Shown one piece after another: positions 1-7,204 of a stretch of 8,454 bases of DNA (position 1 is its first letter; each line of letters starts with the position of its first letter). Origin of the DNA: an uncultured Clostridia bacterium. GTDB lineage: Bacteria > Bacillota > Clostridia > Christensenellales > Aristaeellaceae. The notes under the pieces were generated by a model. That model made no database searches and had not been told where the DNA came from. It saw only the letters and a program-made list of their open reading frames with translations. The stretch covers positions 1 to 8,454 of the forward strand of contig CALGYL010000189.1 of NCBI GenBank assembly GCA_937934775.1, given 5' to 3'. A program made the position numbers and the translations under genes.

Positions 1-44
1 AGATGCCTAAGTGACTGGAGTTCAGACGTGTGCTCTTCCGATCT
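1..44 (+). other. Illumina TruSeq index-3 adapter (non-genomic)
   Basis: Positions 11-44 are the TruSeq indexed PCR primer/read-2 adapter, beginning GTGACTGGAGTTC and ending GCTCTTCCGATCT. The preceding AGAT (1-4) matches the end of the P7 flow-cell sequence. GCCTAA (5-10) is the reverse complement of TTAGGC, the barcode of TruSeq index 3. Genomic sequence therefore begins at 45. Any open frame crossing 44/45 is artificial; on the minus strand the adapter adds the typical false C-terminus IGRAHV to the slipin protein. The identification rests on memory of the adapter sequence, which matches without a mismatch. Confidence 0.98.
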
Positions 45-45
45 C

Positions 46-861
46 GTCCACGATCTCCACAAAAAACTCCGCTTCGCGTTTTTTCAGCGCTTCCAGCACA
101 AACCCGGACAGCTGCTCCCGATTCTCCAGCAGCTCGTCCAACCGGTGGCCGCCGATGTATTCCCTCAGGATCAGTTGCGCCGCCACATGCAGCTGTTCCT
201 CGAAGTCGCTGATCTGGGTCACCACGCGCTCGCAGTCGGTGATGCGGTAGCGGCACACAAAGTTGGCGCGCACGGCCACCTTGTCCAGCGACAGCACCTC
301 CTGACCCTGGATGTTCAGCTGCTGCAGCCGCATGTCCACCGCCTTCATCACCACCTTGGCGCCGGAGACCGGGCTGTTCCAGAACCAGTGCACGCCCTCG
401 CCCAGAATCTTGACCAGCGCGCCATCGTAGAACAACAGGCTCTTCTGGTATGGCTGCACCTCCAGCGGCTGAACAAAGGGGCGCATCTTCTCCAGGATGC
501 CGCGGGAGATGCCTGTGATCTCCGGGTCCGAAGTGCCCACCAGCTGGAACCGGTGTTTCCCGCCCGCTTTCCAGAAGGCGTGGGTTCCGCTCGTCAGCAG
601 GCCCTCGAAGCGGTCGTTACGGAAGTGCAGCGCCGCCTGGTCGTCGCCCACCTCGACCAGCTGCAGCGATTCTTCCAACTCCGGGTGGTCGATGTACCAG
701 GAAACCGGCCCGATCTCAGGCCTAAACTCCTCCTCCAGATTCATGACCTGCACGCGGCAGTTTGCGCCGATCCGCCGGTGCGCGCCCGGCTCCAGAACCT
801 TGATGAAGCGGCCGTTCCGGTAGAACAGTCCCCGCTGGTTGATGTTGACGATGGTTTTCAT
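46..861 (-). CDS. Slipin / SPFH (band 7) family protein, 3'-truncated by contig end
   Basis: Partial membrane-scaffold protein of the stomatin/slipin group; 272 residues remain. The start is ATG at 861 because AAGGAGGAG lies 5 bases upstream (867-875); an open frame runs further 5' but has no such site. Three copies of a roughly 20-residue unit precede the SPFH core, at residues 10-29 (GLFYRNGRFIKVLEPGAHR), 76-96 and 140-161, each with the pattern F-R/Y-N/D followed by L..G.H. The SPFH domain begins near residue 175 with DMRLQQLNIQGQEVLSLDKV, a typical slipin signature. I see no N-terminal membrane helix, so attachment to the membrane may be peripheral. The rest of the SPFH domain and any C-terminal coiled coil are missing. 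Residues after VD would be encoded by adapter and are not real. The specific role is unknown; the family assignment is solid. Confidence 0.88.
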
Positions 862-866
862 GTTTT

Positions 867-875
867 CTCCTCCTT
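867..875 (-). promoter_or_regulatory. Ribosome binding site of the slipin gene
   Basis: AAGGAGGAG on the minus strand, 5 bases before ATG at 861. This near-perfect Shine-Dalgarno sequence decides the start and rules out the 57-residue upstream extension of the frame. Confidence 0.9.
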
Positions 876-1110
876 CGCTTGGATTGCCGGCCGGGGGTCC
901 GCGCACCCCGCGCGGCGGGCGCGTACCGGTAAGTTCACCCATTGGCGGGAGTTCCCTCTGGCCAAAGAGATCGTTACCAGGTTCCCGCACCCGGCATGGC
1001 GCGTTCCTCGCTGTGCGGCTGTTCGCCGGCACCGGACCGCTCCGGCCGGTTTCCCTTGAGATCGAGCGCCTTCATACGCTTGCCCTTGCGGGCGGTACCA
1101 AACCAACTGG

Positions 1111-1144
1111 ACTGTCTTTGGGACAGTGCGGGACTTGAACCCGC
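1111..1144 (-). other. tRNA T-arm-like hairpin with adjoining 6-bp hairpin
   Basis: On the minus strand GCGGG-TTCAAGT-CCCGC (1144-1128) has the exact layout of a tRNA T-arm: a 5-bp stem and a 7-base loop reading TTCAAGT. It runs directly into ACTGTC-CCAAA-GACAGT (1127-1111), a second 17-base hairpin. ACTGTCC is where the 3' acceptor strand would be, but no GGACAGT partner, D-arm or anticodon arm is found 60-100 bases 5' of it. It is therefore not an intact tRNA. It may be a tRNA remnant, an attachment-site half, part of another structured RNA, or chance. Confidence 0.35.
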
Positions 1145-1320
1145 GTCTTGTCGCATGAACGGTATACCCTGACGCAGCGCGCCGGGCACCTCGGACGCCT
1201 TTCGAACGCCCCGCGACGGATTCATCGTATCATCCTCGTCTGGAAAAAGCATGGAAAAAAAGTTGCGGGAACGAGGAAAGACGAGGAAGTACGGCTGGGA
1301 CTCCGCCCCCGCACCCTCCG

Positions 1321-1342
1321 CCAAGGGGGATCATCCCCTTGG
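1321..1342. repeat. Perfect 8-bp hairpin, possible dispersed intergenic repeat
   Basis: CCAAGGGG-GATCAT-CCCCTTGG is a perfect 8-bp inverted repeat with a 6-base loop, and GGATT follows it on the plus strand. It lies 21 bases beyond the WYL operon terminator. Short G/C-rich hairpins of this kind recur between genes in many Clostridia. There is no T-run, so it is not a classic terminator. Only one copy is seen in this window, so calling it a repeat family is inference. Confidence 0.45.
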
Positions 1343-1362
1343 AATCCCCAAAAAGAAGAGGG

Positions 1363-1389
1363 AAAAAAGCGCCCTCCTGAGGAGAGCGC
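1363..1389 (-). terminator. Rho-independent terminator of the helicase-WYL operon
   Basis: On the minus strand the hairpin GCGCTCTCC-TCA-GGAGGGCGC (1389-1369) has a 9-bp stem with one mismatch and a 3-base loop, followed immediately by six T (1368-1363). It lies 6 bases past the stop codon of the last WYL gene, which fits the end of the operon and separates it from the slipin gene. Confidence 0.88.
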
Positions 1390-1395
1390 CGCGCG

Positions 1396-2295
1396 TCAGA
1401 AGAGTTCCATCTGGTTTGAGAGGCGCTGAACCACCTGCCGCCTGAAGTCCTCCGGCGCGATCACGCGGATCATCGGCCCGAAGGACAGAACCCGGATTAC
1501 AAGCTCCGTTTCATCCTCCGACCGGTACCACAGCCGCATCCGGTACAGGGCTTCTCCGGTGCGCTCGGTCTCCTTGCGGAGGTGCGAGAAGTGCAGCATC
1601 ACCCGCTCCAGCGCCTTGCGTTCGTCGGTGATCTCAAGATCCAGCACAGCCTGCCGGGACGCCTCACGGTAGTTTTCGGGGCGGAACGGCTCGTCCAACT
1701 CGCACAGCAGCACAGACTGGAGCCGGATCACATGCCTGCGCCCGCCCAGCGTGATCAGCCGGAACTTGTCGTCCTTCTGGGAGTATTCGAGCCGCCCCGG
1801 CACGAACGCACCCCGGACCCTGCGCCCCTTGTTGCCCTCATAGACGATGAAGAGCTTCCGGTGTTCCCGGAGCGCCAGGAGCACCGCCCGGAACCGCTCT
1901 CCATAGGCCGGGTCGCCGTAGGGATCGCCGTCCAGATACTGGTCGAACCAGTAGACGTCGTTCGGATCGAACAGGGGTTCCACATCCTCAAGGCCCTGGG
2001 CAGGCGGATCGAACAGCCGGATTCTGGGGTCCTGGAGCAGCGCTTTCAGCCATCGCTTTTCAAGCAGCGTCAGCGGCATCGAAGGCACGTGCTTAAGGGG
2101 AGTTCTGCCGTCCGGGGTGAGAAGCGGCCACTCGCCGGAGCGAAGCGCCGGACCGATGGTCAGCACACTCTCGGCAAACGCCTTTTCCCGAACGATTTCG
2201 TCGATCCTGGCGGGCGTGACGGGCCCGGAAACCGCCTCTTTGAGGATCGCCGCCACCGCGCCGAAATAAGCGCTGTACACCTCACTGAACAGCAT
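1396..2295 (-). CDS. WYL-domain protein (second of a pair)
   Basis: Predicted ligand-sensing regulator of 299 residues. Start ATG at 2295 with GGAGGG 8 bases upstream (2304-2309); it overlaps the end of the preceding WYL gene by 14 bases, so translation is probably coupled. An open frame continues upstream only as a shadow of that gene. The WYL core is at about residues 145-200: FIVYEG, then VPGRLEYSQKDDKFRLI and a closing strand IRLQSVLLCEL. The C-terminal WCX-like segment (about 212-299) ends SFGPMIRVIAPEDFRRQVV, the usual finish of this family. The N-terminal 140 residues are mostly helical and lack an obvious winged-helix signature, so DNA may be bound through the partner, or the helical part may be a divergent DNA-binding domain. 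Being paired with another WYL gene suggests a heteromeric regulator, as in PafB/PafC; that is inference. Confidence 0.87.
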   Translation of the reverse strand: MLFSEVYSAYFGAVAAILKEAVSGPVTPARIDEIVREKAFAESVLTIGPALRSGEWPLLTPDGRTPLKHVPSMPLTLLEKRWLKALLQDPRIRLFDPPAQGLEDVEPLFDPNDVYWFDQYLDGDPYGDPAYGERFRAVLLALREHRKLFIVYEGNKGRRVRGAFVPGRLEYSQKDDKFRLITLGGRRHVIRLQSVLLCELDEPFRPENYREASRQAVLDLEITDERKALERVMLHFSHLRKETERTGEALYRMRLWYRSEDETELVIRVLSFGPMIRVIAPEDFRRQVVQRLSNQMELF

Positions 2296-3517
2296 CTTTG
2301 TAGCCCTCCATCGCCTGGCGTACATCGGTGCGCAACCGCGCCGCCACCTCGGCGTCGTCGCACTGAAAATCGGTGATCCGTCCGATGAACGTCCGGATCC
2401 AAGGCAGCATCTCATAGGGGTCATACACATCCGCCGTGAAGCGGAAGTGGGCGTCGTCCACGCGCTCGACACGTCCGCAGCGCTTCTCACGCTCCAGGCG
2501 CTGTGCGATGTAGTCCTCGCCCTCGCCGACAAAGACAGTCATCTCCACATGGCTGACGCGCCGACTCGGGCCAAGCCCCACACCCCAGAGGTGGGTCCTG
2601 ACCGCCTCAAACCGGGCGGCCCGATCGGCAAAGCGCGGCTCCACGTCCAGAAACTCAATGGCGCGCAGGTGGTCCATCCTGTAGCAGACGATCCGCCCAC
2701 GACGAATGTCAAAGCCGCAGAGATAACAGCGCCCGGTCTGGGTACTGGCCAGCACCTTGACGGGCGTCACCGTCCAATAGACCTCCTGCGCGGCTCCGCG
2801 AGAGCTGACGATCAGCTTGACGTTGCGCTTCTCCCGGATCGCGCCCAGCGCGTTAATCAGCAGCTCACTCTCCAAAATCCGCAATATATAGTGGTGCTTG
2901 AACCGGAAGATGTCGGGTGTTTCCTCCAGCCGGTTCAGAAGGTATCCGCCGATCACGCCCAGGCTGTCCGTCTCCGAGTAAAAGGCGATGGCGTCCGCCC
3001 ACTTGGAGAGGTCGATGAAATCCACGCTGCGCGAATACATAAGTTCCTGCCCTTCGCGCAGCGCCGAGAGAATCCCCAGGTGAACGTACTCGTTCAGCTT
3101 TTTTCGGACGGTGGACTCGTCGGGCATCTTCGCGTTTTCAAAGTCCTTCAGGTACTCCGAGACGACCTGGTCGGCAATCTCGCGGGCGGACAACGCCTCG
3201 CCCTCCTGCAAAAGGTCCAGCAGGATGAAATGCAGTGCGATGTCGTTCTTTGTAAAGCTCTTGGCCTGAAACGTCCTCGCCAGTGGATTGCGGGCGATCC
3301 CGCGGCTATCCACCGACAGAAACACCGCCTTGCCCTCCGCCGTGCGGCGAAAGCCCATCCGATCGCCCAGCCAGCTCTCGATGCGGCGGCGCTCGTCGTC
3401 GTATCCGCGCACGCTCTTAAGGTCGTACTCCTCCCGGCTTTTGAAACCGAAGACGTAGAACGCCCTCATGTACTCACGGATCCGATCGAAATTTTTCATC
3501 AGTTCGCTGTAGGCCAT
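2282..3517 (-). CDS. WYL-domain transcriptional regulator (first of a pair)
   Basis: Predicted DNA-binding regulator of 411 residues. Start ATG at 3517; a GTGAGGG ribosome site overlaps the stop codon of the gene before it, leaving a 9-base gap. Domains: an N-terminal helical region (1-55), a winged-helix region at about 90-165 (LSAREIADQVVSEYLKDF, then STVRKKLNEYVHLGIL), a WYL domain at about 230-295 (VKLIVSSRG, then GRCYLCGFDIRRGRIVCYR and MDHLRAIEFLDVEPRF), and a WCX-type extension at about 320-400 (VSHVEMTVFV, YDPYEMLPWIRTFIG). WYL proteins sense nucleic acid or nucleotide ligands in characterised cases (DNA-damage regulators such as PafBC and DriD, and defence-system repressors). It is co-transcribed with the helicase, so it probably controls this operon. 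The ligand is unknown. Confidence 0.9.
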   Translation of the reverse strand: MAYSELMKNFDRIREYMRAFYVFGFKSREEYDLKSVRGYDDERRRIESWLGDRMGFRRTAEGKAVFLSVDSRGIARNPLARTFQAKSFTKNDIALHFILLDLLQEGEALSAREIADQVVSEYLKDFENAKMPDESTVRKKLNEYVHLGILSALREGQELMYSRSVDFIDLSKWADAIAFYSETDSLGVIGGYLLNRLEETPDIFRFKHHYILRILESELLINALGAIREKRNVKLIVSSRGAAQEVYWTVTPVKVLASTQTGRCYLCGFDIRRGRIVCYRMDHLRAIEFLDVEPRFADRAARFEAVRTHLWGVGLGPSRRVSHVEMTVFVGEGEDYIAQRLEREKRCGRVERVDDAHFRFTADVYDPYEMLPWIRTFIGRITDFQCDDAEVAARLRTDVRQAMEGYKDAVQ

Positions 3518-3526
3518 CGTATACCC

Positions 3527-4570
3527 TCACAAACAGGAAGACTCTTCGCAGCCCGCCGCATCTTGGCTCATCAGGAAATCCCGTACGCCGGGGTGGGTCC
3601 GGCAGTACTCGCCGAAGAGCCGCCGCGCCGGCTCCAGGTTCTTCGTGCCACGCCTGCGGAGGGCGATGTCCCGAAGCAGCCGCGCCGCGTCGCCGTCCGA
3701 AAGGCAGCGGAAGAGGCCCGTTCCCCACTTCTCGTCTTCGCCGGGTACTGAATTCCGGTAGTAGTTCCAGAATTTCGTCGCCCGGGCCTCGGCGGGCGTC
3801 AGCATGAGGCGGTATTCCGGCGAGGCGTAGAAAACCCCGCCTTTTGAAAAATCCGGCGTCGCCTGGTAGCCGCCGATGAGGTAAACGGCAAAGATGTACC
3901 TGTCCCTCTCCTCATCGCCCGGTTGCCGGGTGGTCAGGATGGCGAGGCTTCCGCCGTAGCGGGCGCTGCGTTTGGCTTCCTGCTCACCACTGTCGCCCGG
4001 CATTTCGGCGTACATCTCCCAGTCCCGAAGCACCTTGGAGTCGGAGCAGGGCGCACTCCCCTGTGCATACTCCCGGCAGAGCGTCCGGTAGTCGAATTGG
4101 CCGTCCAGATAATTCCGGCAACCAGAGCTGTCAGCACAGAACAGGTACTTGCGAACATTCATGTTATAAAGCATGTTCTCCTTTGAGCACACGCCCGCAA
4201 AGCCCAGGCCGTTGTCTCTGACGCCGCCGTCGCAGTAGCAGCATTTGAAGGCCAGATTGGTGCGCTCCGCCTCCGCCGAGCGCGCCCGTCCGCCAGGGCG
4301 GCCGGGGCGTAGACCATTCACGTTTTGAAGCGACTGCTCGATCTGATGCGTCCGCAGGCGCTGCCGCTCATCCTCGGACGCCTCGCCCATCCGGGCAAGC
4401 TCCGCCTGCAGCACCCCATCTACGGCGGTCAACGCGCCCGAAAACGCCACCGGGAACAGAAATACCCGCTCGTCCCCGCCGAACGACACTCGGACTTTTC
4501 CGCCGTCCAACACCGTCACCACGCCCTCGCCGAACCTGCTGTGGATCACCTTTTCGCCGATCAATTTCAT
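3527..4570 (-). CDS. Uncharacterised protein with Tudor-like N-terminus and Cys-rich middle
   Basis: 347 residues from ATG at 4570, which has an AAGGGTGG-like site upstream; a GTG at 4582, overlapping the helicase stop, is an alternative start giving 351. Residues 3-43 (IGEKVIHSRFGEGVVTVLDGG, then VRVSF and VFLFPVAF) resemble the small beta-barrel at the C-terminus of PcrA/UvrD helicases and in CarD-type RNA-polymerase-binding proteins. A hydrophilic linker (60-105) leads to a cysteine-rich region with Cys 110, 111, 113, 128, 145, 151, 165 and 175, possibly metal-binding. Residues 224-272 (YIFAVYLIGGYQA, then YRLMLTPAEARATKFWNYY) look like a folded alpha/beta domain I have seen in other Clostridial unknowns but cannot name. 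It ends CEESSCL. Gaps of 5 and 9 bases to its neighbours make it an operon partner, perhaps an adaptor linking the helicase to polymerase or DNA. No enzyme activity can be assigned. Confidence 0.8.
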   Translation of the reverse strand: MKLIGEKVIHSRFGEGVVTVLDGGKVRVSFGGDERVFLFPVAFSGALTAVDGVLQAELARMGEASEDERQRLRTHQIEQSLQNVNGLRPGRPGGRARSAEAERTNLAFKCCYCDGGVRDNGLGFAGVCSKENMLYNMNVRKYLFCADSSGCRNYLDGQFDYRTLCREYAQGSAPCSDSKVLRDWEMYAEMPGDSGEQEAKRSARYGGSLAILTTRQPGDEERDRYIFAVYLIGGYQATPDFSKGGVFYASPEYRLMLTPAEARATKFWNYYRNSVPGEDEKWGTGLFRCLSDGDAARLLRDIALRRRGTKNLEPARRLFGEYCRTHPGVRDFLMSQDAAGCEESSCL

Positions 4571-4575
4571 ATCGC

Positions 4576-7146
4576 TCACCACCCTTGGATGTCCATCTTT
4601 TCGCCCATCGAATAGAGGAACGCGCTCAGCTCATGGTAGGCGGGATAGAGCGCCTCCCGGCGGCGGAACTCCGTGCCGTGGCCGTGGATCGAAAGGTGCA
4701 GCATCTCGTGATAGACCACCAGCTTCACCACTTCCCGGGGCACGTCCGGGGAGTTCAGCACCCTGTTGACACGGATCAACCCATCCGAATAGCACACGCC
4801 GAAGTAGCCGCGGTAGGGCCTGTCCGTCCAGGAAATGTCCGGCATCCCGCACTTTCCGCCGAACATCTCGCCGATGACTTCCTTCGTCAGCGCCATGAGG
4901 TCGTAGACCGGTTCCATGCGGTGGGGAATGCGCTCGGCTTCGAGCTCCGGCACACGCACGCCGTAGGTGATGCGGTCCGAATCCTCGTAGGAGTATTCAA
5001 CGATCTTCAGCGCGTACTCCTTCAGCGATCCATAGAGCTTCTGCACGACCTCATACTTCGTGTAGAGTTCCTGTGCGACCGCGCGGGCGTCGAGGTTCTC
5101 CCACATTACCCGCGCTCCGACGGTGACCGGGTCGATCTCCCGCCGGTCCTCCAGCATATACCGGGGCGGCGGGCCTTCCAGATTGCGTAGCGCCTCGGCG
5201 AACAGAAGGACGTCCCGCGCGGCGGGGATGAGGCCGAACCCGCCGAAGTATTTTTTCAGCAGCGCCTTTGGGTCAATTCCCCCGTCGGACAAGGCCTCGC
5301 GGTCCTGGATCATTCGCTCGTAGCCCTCCAGCTGGTCTTCATAGACCAAGAGCGGAAGGTCGTTCCCCTCCTCATCGAGTACCGAGAACCACAGTATTGG
5401 TAGTGCGGTCAGGATATCCACATTCACTGCCTTTTCAGCGATGGCGTCGTAGACCTGTTCGATGATCTCCATCGGCACACCATCTCGCGGGGCATGCTTC
5501 ACCTCCCGCGGTTCCGGGGGAGTATAGGGCGCTTCCGGCTGGAACAGCCACTTGGGGTTCAGCCAGCGGTTGAAGGTTTGCCACTGGTCGTGAAAATCCA
5601 CGATGTTTAGCTTTGGGGTACCCCCCGCCTGTGGACCGCGCATGCCCCGGCCGATCATCTGCATCAGGAAGCCTTCGCTTTGGGTGGGCCGGGTCAGCAT
5701 GACGGTTTCGATGTCCGGCACATCGCTGCCCTCGGTCATGATGTTGACGTTGACCAGCGCTTCCAAGTCTCCAGAGTGAAACTTCTGGATCACCGCCGCG
5801 TTGTCCTCCCGCCCGGCGTACACGCAGTCACAGCGGACGCCTCGCCGCTGAAGCTCCCGGGTGAGCAACTGGCAATGGACTACGTTCAGCGCGAAAATAA
5901 GCGTCTTTCCATACTCCGCGCGCTTTTTGAGGTAGGTCTCGACGATGACGGCGTTTCTCGCCTTGTGCTGCGCGATGCGGTTCACCACCGACTCCGGCAG
6001 GTCGTGATTCCGGCGGATATCGGCCCTCTCCTTGTCGCTCAGACCTGTTTCGAAGTTGGCGCCGGTGGACACCGGGTCGTCCACCACCGGCTCGGCCAGT
6101 ACGCCCAGCGCGATCAGCTCCGCCAGTGACTTTTCAAAGACGACGGTATCGTCGAAAATCTTTCGAAGCGTTACGCTGCCCGCGTCGGTCATCCGAACCG
6201 GCGTCGCCGTCAAGCCGAGAAGCTTCGCGTTCGGGCGCGACTTCCGGATCGCTTCGATGGTATTCTGGTAGGAATCCGCCAGCGCGTGGTGAGCCTCGTC
6301 CACTACGATGATCACATTCTTTTGCAGGATGCGCTTAAGGTGCGGAAGGCTTCGGCACACCGAGGGGACGTTTGCCACCAGCACGGTGTCATCCTTTTCC
6401 GCGGCGACGAGGGCGCGGTGCGCGCCGGAGACGCACAGGAGCCTGTACTTTTTAGCGATGGAGCCGCTCCTGAGCTTAATCAACCCGGCATGGTTAAAGA
6501 AGTTGTCCGCCGCCTGGTCCAGCAGCATGTACCGGTGGGCCAGCCAGATCACCTGATAGCCGCGGCTGACCATCTCGCGAAGAAGAAAGTAAACCGCCGT
6601 CCGGGTCTTTCCGCTGCCGGTGGGCATCACCAGAAGCCCCGAGGCCCTGTCCTCCTCCACGAAGTGCCTCGTCAACGCGGCCACCGCATCCTTCTGGTAG
6701 TCGTAGAGCTTGATGTCCGCGGCCGCCAGCGCCTTAACGTCCACGATGACCCGGTTCAGGTAGCGCAGCTCGTTTTCAATGCTCACTTCCACCTCGCCCG
6801 CCAGCGAGTAGAGCACCCGGCCGTAGGCGGTGATCAGGCTGTCGGACAACTTCAGCTTACTCAGCTCGTTGATCGTGCTCCGATCGTTGCGGCCATCGAT
6901 GTGCATGTACTTGCCCACTTCGTGAACCGCGTCCTCGTGGAGGGGCAGCAGGTGGTCTTCGATCTCCGCCCGGTAATCGCGGATGAACCGCACGTCGGGG
7001 CGCGGGCAGATGTTCAGGATGGCGGGGATCAGAAACTCCGGCTCGTCTACCTGCGTGCGGGGGCGGATGGCGTCGTCTGTTTTCCCGGAATACGCCACGG
7101 CTTTCAGGAATTCCAGATCCAGCTTGCTCCAGTCAAAGGCTTTCAT
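4576..7146 (-). CDS. SF2 DEAH-box helicase fused to a SprT/M48-like metalloprotease domain
   Basis: 856 residues from ATG at 7146, with AAGGAGT 8 bases upstream. The first 145 residues form an unassigned, mostly helical N-terminal domain. The SF2 core follows: a YDYQ Q-motif-like start (148-151), Walker A MPTGSGKT (174-181), DEAH (283-286), GLTATP (311-316), motif V MTEGSDVP (470-477) and motif VI QMIGRGMR (496-503). The order and sequence match DNA translocases of the restriction-enzyme/XPB-like group. Residues 540-740 are of unknown fold. Residues 745-850 resemble SprT or M48-like zinc proteases: strand FGVCYSDGLIRVNRVL, then the active site HEMLH (813-817) with Glu814 as catalytic base, and HGHGTEF (821-827) giving the third ligand. 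Both active sites look intact. The likely role, by inference, is ATP-driven remodelling of nucleic acid coupled to cleavage of bound protein. It is the first gene of a tightly packed four-gene unit. Confidence 0.92.
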   Translation of the reverse strand: MKAFDWSKLDLEFLKAVAYSGKTDDAIRPRTQVDEPEFLIPAILNICPRPDVRFIRDYRAEIEDHLLPLHEDAVHEVGKYMHIDGRNDRSTINELSKLKLSDSLITAYGRVLYSLAGEVEVSIENELRYLNRVIVDVKALAAADIKLYDYQKDAVAALTRHFVEEDRASGLLVMPTGSGKTRTAVYFLLREMVSRGYQVIWLAHRYMLLDQAADNFFNHAGLIKLRSGSIAKKYRLLCVSGAHRALVAAEKDDTVLVANVPSVCRSLPHLKRILQKNVIIVVDEAHHALADSYQNTIEAIRKSRPNAKLLGLTATPVRMTDAGSVTLRKIFDDTVVFEKSLAELIALGVLAEPVVDDPVSTGANFETGLSDKERADIRRNHDLPESVVNRIAQHKARNAVIVETYLKKRAEYGKTLIFALNVVHCQLLTRELQRRGVRCDCVYAGREDNAAVIQKFHSGDLEALVNVNIMTEGSDVPDIETVMLTRPTQSEGFLMQMIGRGMRGPQAGGTPKLNIVDFHDQWQTFNRWLNPKWLFQPEAPYTPPEPREVKHAPRDGVPMEIIEQVYDAIAEKAVNVDILTALPILWFSVLDEEGNDLPLLVYEDQLEGYERMIQDREALSDGGIDPKALLKKYFGGFGLIPAARDVLLFAEALRNLEGPPPRYMLEDRREIDPVTVGARVMWENLDARAVAQELYTKYEVVQKLYGSLKEYALKIVEYSYEDSDRITYGVRVPELEAERIPHRMEPVYDLMALTKEVIGEMFGGKCGMPDISWTDRPYRGYFGVCYSDGLIRVNRVLNSPDVPREVVKLVVYHEMLHLSIHGHGTEFRRREALYPAYHELSAFLYSMGEKMDIQGW

Positions 7147-7154
7147 GAAAAATC

Positions 7155-7161
7155 ACTCCTT
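7155..7161 (-). promoter_or_regulatory. Ribosome binding site of the helicase-protease gene
   Basis: AAGGAGT on the minus strand with 8 bases to ATG at 7146. It confirms that start and shows the gene is translated independently of the HTH gene before it. Confidence 0.85.
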
Positions 7162-7177
7162 CTTTGGTGGTGCGCCC

Positions 7178-7186
7178 ATGATAGCA
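7178..7186 (-). promoter_or_regulatory. Candidate extended -10 promoter for the helicase operon
   Basis: TGCTATCAT on the minus strand is a TGn extended -10 followed by TATCAT, one base from TATAAT. No clear TTGACA lies 16-18 bases upstream (the sequence there is near CCCTTT), as is common for extended -10 promoters. The start would fall near 7170, giving a short leader of about 25 bases. The 17-bp palindrome at 7205-7221 would partly overlap or adjoin the -35 side. This is a pattern match only. Confidence 0.45.
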
Positions 7187-7204
7187 GATGGCGCGCCTCC
7201 AAAG

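Larger units (their letters stand above)
876..1362 (-). other. Gene-free GC-rich spacer / possible long leader of the slipin gene
   Basis: No convincing gene lies here on either strand; the open frames are GC-driven and have no ribosome binding site or family resemblance. An extended -10-like element, TGATACGAT on the minus strand (-10 hexamer TACGAT at 1224-1229), could start a transcript with a leader of about 350 bases running to the slipin gene, but I see no good -35. The putative leader contains a tRNA T-arm-like hairpin beside a second hairpin (1111-1144), a GGTACCGC motif, and a GCCC-GCAA-GGGC tetraloop hairpin (1082-1093). This could be a structured RNA of unknown type, or simply GC-rich spacer. 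Confidence 0.4.

Noticed and set aside
862..1032. 57-residue N-terminal extension of the slipin frame
   Set aside because: It is rich in Arg, Pro and Gly, has no ribosome site at its ATG, and the AAGGAGGAG 5 bases before 861 gives a far better start.
1050..1145. Cobalamin riboswitch
   Set aside because: CCCGCACTGT and GGGAAACCGG both recall conserved cobalamin riboswitch segments, but they occur in the wrong order on the strand, and the neighbouring gene has no link to cobalamin.
1120..1200. Intact tRNA on the minus strand
   Set aside because: The T-arm is perfect, but no matching 5' acceptor strand, D-arm or 7-base anticodon loop could be found within a normal length.
2296..2532. 79-residue N-terminal extension of the second WYL frame
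   Set aside because: It runs inside the coding end of the first WYL gene in another frame and has shadow-type composition; ATG 2295 has GGAGGG at proper spacing.
2447..3751. 434-codon open frame on the plus strand
   Set aside because: It lies antisense across two well-supported genes, has no ribosome site or family features, and its low-complexity composition reflects GC-rich codon bias on the other strand.
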